From a bacterium (GTDB lineage Bacteria > Latescibacterota > UBA2968): a stretch of DNA of 8,941 bases. Position numbers and translations under genes: made by a program. The DNA is taken from assembly GCA_027296045.1 (NCBI GenBank), contig JAPUJS010000216.1:1-8941 (forward strand), read 5' to 3'. Under the pieces are notes generated by a model, which saw only the letters and a program-made list of their open reading frames with translations, ran no database searches and was not told the origin of the DNA. Below, piece after piece: positions 1 through 5,684 of this stretch (positions are counted from its first letter, which is position 1; every line of letters begins with the position of its first letter).

Positions 1-218
1 AGATTCACCATCTCCTCCCACATCATTCCCAATACCTTCATGAGATCCATACTGGAACGCATGGCCATAGCCTCTGCCCGCATCCGCTCTACAGCCAGTC
101 TGCGTTTCACCGAAGGGACATCGCCTTCTGTTACCTGCTGGCGCAATGCAGCGTTATCTCGGCGCAACGCTTCCAGTTCGGCGAGGAGTTGCTCTTTGGT
201 CTTCTCCACGTCTTTCAT
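1..218 (-). CDS. N-terminal part of a coiled-coil protein, possibly a signalling protein (partial)
   Basis: An open frame begins with ATG at 218 and runs off the left edge without a stop, giving 72 residues. It starts MKDVEKTKEQLLAELEALRR and continues as a charged, heptad-rich helix to about residue 50. A Met-rich stretch follows (residues about 46-71, including MRAEAMAMRSS and MMWEEM). The opening resembles the short coiled-coil leader found before PAS or GAF domains in bacterial sensor proteins, but no sensory or catalytic domain lies within the window, so that role is inference. An AAGG lies about 11 nt upstream of the start, a modest ribosome binding site. The upstream region carries the dispersed repeat at 302-427. 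It could equally be a structural coiled-coil protein. Confidence 0.65.
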   Translation of the reverse strand, partial: MKDVEKTKEQLLAELEALRRDNAALRQQVTEGDVPSVKRRLAVERMRAEAMAMRSSMDLMKVLGMMWEEMVN

Positions 219-301
219 GCTAAACAACCTTGTTTTTGGACCAACGGCCTCTAACTTTCGGGAACAGCGCCTCACCTGTGCGGTGTGCCAGGACGTCCCA
301 A

Positions 302-427
302 ACTCCATCTTGGACTTGATCGATGCTACGACGGGAAGATAATGTGCTCAGAAGGGAAAAGCAAGGTGGGATGCCACGGGAGAGCCAGCGTGGATGGCTC
401 CGATTAGTGGGTTGAAACAGAATGGCA
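302..427 (+). repeat. Dispersed direct repeat, copy 1
   Basis: The core at 327-427 aligns without gaps to 2201-2301, with 9 differences in 101 bases (about 91% identity). Weaker similarity extends left to about 302 across a 6-base indel. The differences fall evenly over the three codon phases, and copy 1 has stops where copy 2 is open, so the repeat is not maintained as coding sequence. Both copies contain a perfect hairpin, GAGCCA-7 nt-TGGCTC (415% not implied; arms only). Both lie upstream of a minus-strand gene in the same orientation. The family is not recognised. Confidence 0.8.
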
Positions 428-563
428 GGTAGTGGCCCTCTCCAACATGTGATTACACGTAAGTCATTGATATTTCCAGACTTATGCATTTTCGACGAAT
501 TCGTACAAATTCTTGTTTTATATTGACTTAATCGGTTACCACATGTACCAGAGGGCCACTACC
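428..563. repeat. 136-bp imperfect palindrome, MITE-like
   Basis: The ends are inverted repeats: 428-451 and the reverse complement of 540-563 match at 21 of 24 positions, with outer arms GGTAGTGGCCCTC and GAGGGCCACTACC perfect. Pairing continues inward with TAAGTCA (460-466) against TGACTTA (524-530), and the centre holds the perfect palindrome ACGAATTCGT (495-504). The interior has no credible gene. The element begins at the base after repeat copy 1 ends. I see no clear target-site duplication. It could be a non-autonomous transposable element or a long RNA or DNA hairpin. Confidence 0.6.
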
Positions 564-622
564 TCGGGTGCTGAACGTGTAAGCGCCGTGAACGCCATTG
601 CACCAGTTCCAAGCATCCACAT

Positions 623-653
623 GCCCCGGTCATCCCACATCGCCGGGGCTTTT
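623..653 (+). terminator. Terminator-like hairpin with short T run
   Basis: GCCCCGG (623-629) pairs perfectly with CCGGGGC (643-649) across a 13-base loop and is followed by TTTT then GCTTT. This is the form of a rho-independent terminator on the plus strand. No plus-strand gene is recognised upstream, so it may close a small RNA or a decayed gene, or be incidental. Confidence 0.4.
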
Positions 654-761
654 GCTTTGCCCTCAGGCAGACACACTGATGTGGATTGCCGGATCCGCCA
701 GATGTGCCACCGGTCAACGTGGAGGACCTACCCCCTGTTGACGGACTGGACGAGGAATGAG

Positions 762-795
762 AAAACCCCCACAGTCTATCAGACCATAAGGGTTT
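762..795 (-). terminator. Probable terminator of the 846-1040 gene
   Basis: Read on the minus strand, AAACCC and GGGTTT form an outer stem and GTCT-GAT-AGAC forms an inner stem, and the outer arm runs into TTTT. The structure lies about 50 nt downstream of the stop codon of the small minus-strand gene, the right place and orientation to end its transcript. The stem has an internal loop, so it would be only moderately stable. Confidence 0.4.
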
Positions 796-845
796 ATCTT
801 CCAATTGGTTGAGGCATACCCAGGGTGCTGTCAAGAAAAGAGCAT

Positions 846-1040
846 TTATCTCAGGATTGGATGTTCATTTGCTTTTTCATTTTGCCCACTACAAAGCAGT
901 GCCACGTTGATGTCCACAGCCATTTGCAACTGGTCCTGCTCTAGCTTCAGGCGGCGTTCTCCCCTTGCAACCCGGACAATCAGACTGTGCAGCCTGTTCA
1001 TATCCCCAATGAGTTGACGGAGTAGGAGTTTTCGATTCAT
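846..1040 (-). CDS. Small helical protein of unknown function, 64 aa
   Basis: I do not recognise the family. The start is well supported: AAAGGAGG at 1047-1054 lies 6 nt before ATG 1040, better spaced than the ATG at 1046, which touches the ribosome binding site. The protein begins MNRKLLLRQLIGDMNRLHSL and is rich in Leu, Arg, Lys, Glu and Gln, predicting one or two amphipathic helices or a short coiled coil (residues about 1-50). It has no signal peptide or membrane segment and one Cys near residue 51. It ends at TAA, followed by a probable terminator. It stands alone. Its size and style are similar to the gene at 1692-1940. Confidence 0.65.
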   Translation of the reverse strand: MNRKLLLRQLIGDMNRLHSLIVRVARGERRLKLEQDQLQMAVDINVALLCSGQNEKANEHPILR

Positions 1041-1202
1041 ATACATCCTCCTTTCCTGATGTGTGGCATTCTCCCTCACTGCTTATCCCCTGCAAGCGGT
1101 GTGCCAACTAAAAGGGCCTGTAAATACTGGAGTGCGTCTTCTCGGTCCTAACAAAATGTACGATATGAGCTTCTCATCTGTAACGCTTTGTTCAACAACA
1201 AA

Positions 1203-1231
1203 GCCCCTGGTCTCCAAAGACTGGGGCTTTT
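1203..1231 (+). terminator. Hairpin terminator, possibly bidirectional
   Basis: GCCCC-TG-GTCT pairs with AGAC-T-GGGGC around a CCAA loop and is followed by TTTT, then CTGTT. The flanks AA before and TTTT after also give a weaker T run on the other strand. It sits between the divergent small genes at 846-1040 and 1276-1623. It could insulate the 1276 gene from upstream plus-strand transcription. Confidence 0.5.
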
Positions 1232-1275
1232 CTGTTGCATCTGGACAATCGAAAAAAATGAGAGTATATTCGCAC

Positions 1276-1623
1276 ATGGCAACTCAACTCACCCTATTCG
1301 ACATTCCCCCGGTAAGAATCGCACCCCCAGGGCCGCGTCCAGATCCATTTCGGTTGGTCGCCAGCACGAAGATCATCGGCAGGGTCTTCGATGTCGAAGG
1401 CCGGGAGATCAATCCCTGTGTTCTGGCCTTTGGAAAGGGACCGGAAGGCGTCACCTGCAGGCTGTGCGTGTCCCTGTATCGGGTAAGAAGGAAAACAATG
1501 TTCTGTAAATGCCGATGGCGAGAGGAGAGGCCTGAAGTTGGATCTGATCATTGGGTGAACTGGCCGGCCTGTGGAAGGTATTTTGAGGATCGAATAAAAA
1601 ATAAAACCAAGAGGCACCATTGA
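1276..1623 (+). CDS. Cysteine-rich putative zinc-binding protein, phage-like, 115 aa
   Basis: The preferred start is ATG 1276 (MATQLTLFDI...); an in-frame ATG at 1258 would add six residues, and neither has a strong ribosome binding site. After a Pro-rich linker (residues about 11-24) comes a compact Cys-rich module. C61-x2-C64, C77-x-C79 and a terminal WPAC (C99) are likely metal ligands, with H92 close by. The order CxxC, Cys-Lys-Cys-Arg, Asp-His, WPAC resembles small zinc proteins often seen in phage or prophage gene sets, which is recalled family knowledge rather than a search result. The C-terminus is strongly basic (KNKTKRHH), which would suit nucleic-acid binding. It converges with the minus-strand gene at 1692-1940, leaving a 68-bp gap. 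Confidence 0.65.
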   Translation: MATQLTLFDIPPVRIAPPGPRPDPFRLVASTKIIGRVFDVEGREINPCVLAFGKGPEGVTCRLCVSLYRVRRKTMFCKCRWREERPEVGSDHWVNWPACGRYFEDRIKNKTKRHH

Positions 1624-1691
1624 TGTCAGATCGACGACGTTGCGATAGCCGGCGTATCGTTCGTGGGGATTACGAGACGACAGTACGCGTC

Positions 1692-1940
1692 CTATCCGTT
1701 CCCAGTCTGATGCTGAAGATCGTTGATAAACTCTTCCATATTCCGAATCCTTAACTCCATCCTCTCCAGTCCGTCCTCCGCCTCAGTCTGCCGTTCTACA
1801 GCCGTACGATGCTTGTTTTTGATCCCCCGCAAGTCTGACCTCAACTCGTGGATCTTCGCGCGCATCTTCAGGATCGCCCTGGAGGTATACAGCTTGGTCA
1901 GGAGCACGATTGCCAGACCGCTGAGTACCCACCATAACAT
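1692..1940 (-). CDS. Membrane-anchored coiled-coil protein, 82 aa
   Basis: AAGGAGG lies 6 nt before ATG 1940, a strong ribosome binding site that rules out the longer open frame starting at 2042. Residues 2-18 (LWWVLSGLAIVLLTKLY) form one hydrophobic segment next to the N-terminus. They are followed by a long charged helix with heptad character (residues about 22-75, with many Arg, Lys and Glu), so the product is probably a single-pass membrane protein with a cytoplasmic coiled coil. The architecture recalls FtsB/DivIC-like or phage accessory proteins, but I cannot assign a family. It ends with TAG. The upstream region carries copy 2 of the dispersed repeat about 230 bp away. Confidence 0.7.
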   Translation of the reverse strand: MLWWVLSGLAIVLLTKLYTSRAILKMRAKIHELRSDLRGIKNKHRTAVERQTEAEDGLERMELRIRNMEEFINDLQHQTGNG

Positions 1941-2169
1941 CGACAGCCTCCTTCTGATCCACTCGCCACCATCTGGATGCGATTTTTCACGTCCTCCCGG
2001 TAAGGACATCTTGAAATCGGATATCTCACCCCTCACGACCAAACATCCGGAATAAGGGCAAGATGTGTTTGAATTTAGAGGAAGTCAAGGGGAAAATCAG
2101 TTTAAGGTGAATAGGTTTTCACTTCATCTCATCCCGTTTAAAAACAGTATTTTGGTCAGAATTTCTCAG

Positions 2170-2301
2170 ACCCCATCTCGGACCTTTTCGTATTGGTTCT
2201 TACGACGGGAAGATCATGCGTTCGGAAGGGAAAAGCAAGGCGGGATGCCACGGGCGAGCCAGCGTGGATGGCTCCGATTGGCGGGTTGAAACAGGATGGC
2301 A
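2170..2301 (+). repeat. Dispersed direct repeat, copy 2
   Basis: This is the partner of 302-427, with the 101-base core at 2201-2301. Relative to copy 1 it carries six extra bases near 2190-2200. The right boundary (ATGGCA) is the same in both copies, which supports a defined element end there. The GAGCCA/TGGCTC hairpin is conserved without change while other positions vary. Confidence 0.8.
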
Positions 2302-2342
2302 AAAGGGTCAGAACCGCACCCAGGTAGGTAAGATATGGACAC

Positions 2343-2516
2343 CGGATTCTTTCAGGGGCCATAGAAATCTTTCCGCATGATCACACGCACGGATTTCTGT
2401 CAGTTCGAATCCGTCGACACACAAATCTTTGAGTACAATCATGGCCATGGATTCCTGTAGCGTCGATCTGGCGACGAAAGAAATCTCTATGCACGATCAT
2501 GCTCACGAATTTCTGT
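2343..2516 (+). repeat. Three diverged 58-bp tandem units
   Basis: Units 2343-2400, 2401-2458 and 2459-2516 align without gaps at a period of 58. The blocks that recur are AAATCTTT or AAATCTCT at unit positions 23-30, ATCA around 38-42, and CA(C/T)GGATTTCTGT-like bases at 46-58. A fourth ATTTCTGT at 2541-2548 follows out of register. A period of 58 is not a multiple of three, so the repeat is not coding. The units are strongly diverged, so they are either old or kept only at the conserved blocks. Confidence 0.5.
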
Positions 2517-2905
2517 GCCAGACGCAAGAAACCGACAAGAATTTCTGTCTCGATCGAGAGAGACTACCGGACCGGTCAAGGTGTTTCTCATCCATCTTCG
2601 CAACCGACAAACGGTGAAAAATCGGTTGACTCTACGTGCATATCCTCGTTATTTGTAGACATCCGTCGGGACTTCAACGGGAAACTTGCTGCATACCGTT
2701 TTATTTCGGGACCCTTTATGAAAAGTCTGTAGCCTTGCCGTTGGGCTCTCCATCCTGGAACGCTTTCCCACGACCCGGGAAGAGGAAGAAGACACCCCAA
2801 AGGCCTGATTTGCCTGACCCCTTCCTCCCCCTTCAGCCCTTCCCTCCCGGATCGTTCCGTTTTTGATCCCCCAACCAATCTCAAGATATCCACAAGGAGC
2901 ATCCT

Positions 2906-3811
2906 ATGGCATGGCAATTCGAACCCGTTGCCGGTCCGTTTGCATTTACAGAAGGGCCTGTCTGGACGGGCGACGCCGTTCTGTTTACCGATATTCCGAA
3001 CAACCGGATCATGCGCTACGATCCCCAGACCCATACCTGCACCGAATACCGCACCGGCACCAATGGGGCCAACGGGCTTGCCCTGGATGGGGAAGGGAAT
3101 ATCTATGTCTGTGAGGGAGCGTTCGATCCCAATGCGACCGAATTTGACGGGTCGCACCCGGGCCGGGGCATTGCCCGATACGGGACCGACGGATCCACTA
3201 CCTCCCTGGCCGATCACTTTGAAGGCAAACGCTTCAACAGCCCCAACGACCTGGCCATCGACAGCCAGGGGCGCATCTGGTTTACCGACCCCCGCTATGG
3301 CGATGACCGTTCCAATATGGAACTCGACCACGAATCGATCTTTCGACTCGACCCGCAATCCGACGACACCTGGGACGTTGTCCGGGTCAGCTTCGACACC
3401 ACCCGCCCCAACGGCCTCCTTGTCACCCCCGACCTCAAAACCCTCTATGTGGCCCAGAGCGAATACGGCGAAAATAAAAAAAGGGAATTAAGGGCGTATC
3501 CCATCCAGGACGATGGAACCCTGGGCACCCACGAAGTCCTGCACAATTTCTATCCCCACAGAGGCATCGACGGCATGACACTGGATGCGTCGGAAAACAT
3601 TGTTGCAACCGCCGGCTGGGCCCAGAGTGGTCCCGGTCCGATGATCTATGTTTTCACACCCCAGGGCCGCGTCCTGGAAACCCACCCCATGCCCGCAAAT
3701 CCGACCAATTGCACCTTCGGGGATAGCGACCTGCAAACCCTGTATGTCACTGCGGTCGATGGCCATCTCTATCGGGCAGAGACCGATCGAAAAGGGCTGG
3801 GATCTAGTTAG
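2906..3811 (+). CDS. SMP-30/gluconolactonase/LRE-family protein
   Basis: This 301-residue product has the length and motif order of the SMP-30 six-bladed beta-propeller family, which hydrolyses sugar lactones or related esters using a divalent metal. Visible landmarks are EGPVW with E16, SPND (N114), WFTDPRYG (125-132), RPNGL with N169, and GIDGM with D222. E16, N169 and D222 match the usual metal ligands, and N114 the substrate-side Asn. TNCTFG and TLYVTA near residues 267-283 form the closing blade. AAGGAG at 2894-2899 lies 6 nt before the ATG. No signal peptide is visible, so it is probably cytoplasmic. The gene looks intact and ends with TAG. The true substrate cannot be told from sequence: gluconolactone, another aldonolactone or an organophosphate-like ester are all possible. 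It stands alone, with the structured non-coding region downstream. Confidence 0.95.
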   Translation: MAWQFEPVAGPFAFTEGPVWTGDAVLFTDIPNNRIMRYDPQTHTCTEYRTGTNGANGLALDGEGNIYVCEGAFDPNATEFDGSHPGRGIARYGTDGSTTSLADHFEGKRFNSPNDLAIDSQGRIWFTDPRYGDDRSNMELDHESIFRLDPQSDDTWDVVRVSFDTTRPNGLLVTPDLKTLYVAQSEYGENKKRELRAYPIQDDGTLGTHEVLHNFYPHRGIDGMTLDASENIVATAGWAQSGPGPMIYVFTPQGRVLETHPMPANPTNCTFGDSDLQTLYVTAVDGHLYRAETDRKGLGSS

Positions 3812-3819
3812 AATTCGGT

Positions 3820-3881
3820 AAGGTATTATCATAATTGATGGAAGGCTCGGTACCCCAGGGCAGGAACAAGGTATTATCATA
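3820..3881 (+). repeat. 14-bp direct repeat beside the structured RNA
   Basis: AAGGTATTATCATA occurs perfectly at 3820-3833 and 3868-3881, 48 bp apart. The second copy ends exactly where the GGTTCAAAGTCGGC start of the structured region begins. It may mark the edge of an inserted element or a guide-like 5' end of the RNA. Confidence 0.6.
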
Positions 3882-4150
3882 GGTTCAAAGTCGGCAACGC
3901 CTACGAGAGGGCTTCTGAGCCCTCCAGGTAGTAGGAGTACAAGGGGACAAGGGGTCCCTCCAACATCCTGGGCCACGGAAATCGAGGGAAAGATCCAACA
4001 CCTGTAGCAGCAACTGCGGACAATCCCCACCGTGAAAGCGAAAGCGGGGCGGCGCTAAGGCACGCCAGTCTGCAAGGCTTGAAGGCTGAGCATTTTCGCC
4101 CTCATACGGCTTCAGGCGAATACTCTACACCTGAAGTGGAATTGCGAGAT
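3882..4150 (+). ncRNA. Candidate structured RNA, possibly HEARO/omega-RNA-like
   Basis: No protein frame is credible here, yet the sequence is dense in perfect local helices. CTAC/GTAG encloses GAGGGCT-TCTG-AGCCCTC (3901-3931), GGGAC/GTCCC lies at about 3944-3958, GCAG-CAA-CTGC at about 4007-4017, and CCCC/GGGG (4025-4049) encloses a GCGAAAGC mini-hairpin. GGCG/CGCC spans 4051-4066. TTCGCC (4095-4100) pairs with GGCGAA (4115-4120) while CTTCA (4110-4114) pairs with TGAAG (4132-4136), which is a pseudoknot. Length, purine-rich linkers and the 3' pseudoknot recall HEARO RNAs, the guide RNAs of IscB nucleases, but the family match is from memory and unverified. No IscB gene follows, so it would be a stand-alone copy. 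Other large ribozyme or riboregulator families remain possible. Confidence 0.45.
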
Positions 4151-4190
4151 GGCCGGTTCCCATTTTTTGACGGGGACCGGCCCTTTCTGT
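4151..4190 (+). terminator. Strong hairpin ending the structured RNA region
   Basis: GGCCGGTTCCC (4151-4161) pairs with GGGGACCGGCC (4172-4182), with one G-T wobble, around a T-rich loop, and is followed by CTTTCT. The stem is long and stable, but the downstream T run is interrupted. It would serve as the 3' end of the RNA candidate or of the SMP-30 transcript. Confidence 0.5.
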
Positions 4191-4215
4191 GCGTTTTACC
4201 TGACAGCCTGAAGGC

Positions 4216-4239
4216 GGGGCCAGCCCGAAGGCCAGCCCC
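4216..4239 (-). terminator. Hairpin just after the 4257-4469 ORF
   Basis: GGGGC-CA-GCC-CGAA-GGC-CA-GCCCC forms a symmetrical hairpin with a CA/CA internal loop, 17 nt beyond the stop codon of the minus-strand ORF. No T run follows on the minus strand, so intrinsic termination is uncertain; it may protect the 3' end instead. Confidence 0.35.
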
Positions 4240-4256
4240 ACAGATTCGATCAGTAA

Positions 4257-4469
4257 TTACTGCGAGAGTTCGTCAAATGCTTCTGCAATATCCTGTTCTG
4301 ATACTCCACACCTTCTGGTCAACTCTCCAATGATACCATACAATTTACGGCCATCGTCAACATAGGCTTCATGGCCTGCCTTAGCCATACGTTCACAGAC
4401 CCGATCAATTGCAGTGATGATAACGGGAGATGTAGAACGGACAGACGTTGGTTCTTCTCCTTCTTTCAA
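4257..4469 (-). CDS. Small hypothetical protein, 70 aa
   Basis: I do not recognise the family. The frame starts at TTG 4469, overlapping the stop of the preceding ORF by 4 bases (TTGA), a layout typical of translational coupling. No independent ribosome binding site is obvious. The product is mildly acidic and mainly helical. The C-terminal half, around residues 40-68 (GRKLYGIIGELTRRCGVSE, then DIAEAFDEL), reads like a small helix-turn-helix-like or all-helical domain, though without a diagnostic motif. It ends with TAA next to a hairpin. The pair with the upstream ORF suggests a two-gene unit. Confidence 0.5.
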   Translation of the reverse strand: MKEGEEPTSVRSTSPVIITAIDRVCERMAKAGHEAYVDDGRKLYGIIGELTRRCGVSEQDIAEAFDELSQ

Positions 4470-4705
4470 GTGCCGTATAGCAAGGGAATCATCATTTCGT
4501 AAATTTCTGCTGCCGACATATCATTTTCACGGGCACCGCTTAGAACTTTCTTTCCTTCCGGTGTGATCCGGTCCCCAGAAAAGAAGGCAGAAAGCATATC
4601 CGAACTGAATGCTTTCATGTCGCCAAAAGGGTTGAATGTTACCATATCACAAGTCTCCCCTTTAAGGTCCATACTGTATCGGGCGTATATCGCAGCGCTT
4701 TTCAT
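4466..4705 (-). CDS. Hypothetical protein with a serine-recombinase-like N-terminus, 79 aa
   Basis: The product begins MKSAAIYARYSMDLKG. The AAIYARYS-x-D stretch looks like the N-terminus of large or resolvase-type serine recombinases, including the Arg (R9) and nucleophilic Ser (S11). After residue 16 the likeness stops: the remaining about 63 residues are a helical, Met-rich segment with none of the recombinase core motifs, and a resolvase domain needs about 120 or more residues. It may be a chimeric remnant or a chance match. Start is ATG 4705 with a weak ribosome binding site. The stop overlaps the start of the 70-aa ORF. About 257 bp upstream hold no gene. Confidence 0.5.
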   Translation of the reverse strand: MKSAAIYARYSMDLKGETCDMVTFNPFGDMKAFSSDMLSAFFSGDRITPEGKKVLSGARENDMSAAEIYEMMIPLLYGT

Positions 4706-4962
4706 ATCATTTCGTTCAGAATGATACGTTTCATTTACTGCCCAAATGTTCTGTGAGCAAGCAATTACTTATACTTATGTCGGTGGATTGGCTATGGCAC
4801 AATCTTTGCGTCCTGAGTATTGTAACACGCTCTCCCAACATCCCCACGCAGTTTAGCCACGTCGGAGGTTGGCTATGGATACAGATTTGGAGGTACAGAT
4901 ATTGGGTAAGGCGGTGGTGCAAAAAGCGCCTATTTACAAGACGACTCTGAAGCAGATGTATT

Positions 4963-5394
4963 TTACTCAGAAGATTCTCGACGATCCTGTTCTATTTGGT
5001 CAAGTTCTTCAGCTGCGAAAAGTATTTGAACAACTGCCGCTCGTTGACGTGGATCGTCTGGCAGCTTGCCCAGATTCGTCACGTCCACAAAAGCCTTAAT
5101 CCACGCCACTTTTAATTCCTGGTTACTTAAAAGTGCTTCAGCCGCCTCATCATTTGATGGGGCGGCTTTTTCTTTGCCTTCTAAAAAGGCCAGAACTTCA
5201 GGGATACGGTCACGATCTGCCGCCAAGATATTCGATATCTTAACAAAGCCACTCCTGTGTGTTTCGTCGCGCTTTCCAAAAACCCCTGTAAGTATTGTGT
5301 CAATAGCCCTAACCCACTGCTCTTCAGCAAGCTCCTGCATGGCCTTCCGATACAATTCGGTATATTCAGGGCTTCTGCGATAGTCAGCAGACAT
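4963..5394 (-). CDS. Helical hypothetical protein, 143 aa
   Basis: I do not recognise the family. ATG 5394 (MSADYRRSPEYTELYRKAMQ) is chosen because the longer frame back to 5535 reads through a GC-rich hairpin cluster and has Cys/Gly-rich, unprotein-like content. A good ribosome binding site is not visible, so a GTG near 5442 is an alternative. The product is acidic, with a helical N-terminal third (YTELYRKAMQELAEEQWVRA), a variable centre, and a charged C-terminal helix ending EELDQIEQDRRESSE. It has no membrane segment, signal peptide or Cys. It precedes the two smaller minus-strand ORFs with a 257-bp gap. Confidence 0.55.
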   Translation of the reverse strand: MSADYRRSPEYTELYRKAMQELAEEQWVRAIDTILTGVFGKRDETHRSGFVKISNILAADRDRIPEVLAFLEGKEKAAPSNDEAAEALLSNQELKVAWIKAFVDVTNLGKLPDDPRQRAAVVQILFAAEELDQIEQDRRESSE

Positions 5395-5485
5395 CTCATC
5401 GTAGTCTTCGCCGCATAACTCATTTTCCGATACACGTAACACGCCTGAAAGAGCTGATATGCACACTCTTTGGTCGGCGGGTCCC

Positions 5486-5528
5486 CCTATTCTCCCACGC
5501 TGAGAGAATAGGCCCCCCGTCTGGGGGG
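5486..5528. other. Two adjacent perfect hairpins
   Basis: CCTATTCTC (5486-5494) pairs with GAGAATAGG (5504-5512), and directly beside it CCCCCC (5513-5518) pairs with GGGGGG (5523-5528) around a GTCT loop. They lie in the leader of the 143-aa ORF, where they could attenuate or end transcription, but neither has a T run on either strand. Confidence 0.45.
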
Positions 5529-5581
5529 GAAGCAAGGGGTTGAGCCTGCCCCTTCAACGTGTCACTATCACATACACACGT

Positions 5582-5610
5582 AAAAAAGCCCCAGGATATA
5601 ATCCTGAGGC
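5582..5610 (-). terminator. Intrinsic terminator of the lut operon
   Basis: On the minus strand, GCC-T-CAGGAT pairs with ATCCTG-G-GGC around a 3-base loop and is followed by an uninterrupted TTTTTT. It lies about 75 nt beyond the stop codon of the lutB-lutA fusion, with no gene between, so it is a textbook rho-independent end for that transcript. Confidence 0.85.
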
Positions 5611-5684
5611 CGACTTCTCATATTAATAATGTTCTAACGACTTTCAAGGTCGATCCCGCTTTTTGGTTGAATCCAGAACGTGCT

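Larger units (their letters stand above)
564..845. other. Stretch without a convincing gene
   Basis: This completes the gene-free stretch 219-845, the rest of which is covered by the two repeat entries. Open frames exist on both strands but lack ribosome binding sites and have low-complexity or Cys/Arg-rich translations. The only suggestive coding trace is a plus-strand frame from TTG 686 to the TGA at 758-760, whose 24 residues are Pro/Asp-rich like a protein tail (LPDPPDVPPVNVEDL...). It has no upstream body in the same frame. Two terminator-like hairpins lie in the stretch and are listed separately. Confidence 0.4.
1941..2905. other. 965-bp region without a gene
   Basis: No frame here combines a ribosome binding site with protein-like composition. 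The long minus-strand open frame at 2588-3358 lies mostly opposite the SMP-30 gene and is a shadow. The region holds repeat copy 2 (2170-2301), the 58-bp tandem units (2343-2516) and the 5' leader of the SMP-30 gene. A TTGACT at 2626-2631 could be a -35 element, but no good -10 follows at the right distance. The stretch 2600-2890 shows no repeat and is C-rich toward its end. Confidence 0.5.

Noticed and set aside
580..602. GTAAGCGCC... as the end of an IS66-type element
   Set aside because: Only the first bases resemble that terminus; no second end or transposase remnant is present in the window.
686..760. Pro/Asp-rich 24-residue frame as a gene tail
   Set aside because: It is preceded in frame by TGA and has no upstream body; the opposite strand is equally low-complexity, so the signal is not specific.
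2401..2411. GTTCGAATCC-like T-arm motif suggesting a tRNA
   Set aside because: The flanking bases do not form a 5-bp T stem, and no anticodon or acceptor arms can be found nearby.
2588..3358. 256-codon minus-strand open frame
   Set aside because: It mostly overlaps the SMP-30 gene in antisense, has no family motif, and its composition fits an antisense shadow.
4702..4734. 10-residue leader peptide overlapping the start of the 79-aa ORF
   Set aside because: It has no ribosome binding site and no attenuator structure; overlap of ATG with TGA is easily accidental at this length.
4780..4878. Imperfect direct repeat (GTCGG-GG-TTGGCTATGG) at 4780 and 4861
   Set aside because: The match is only about 18 bases with an indel and has no further structure around it.
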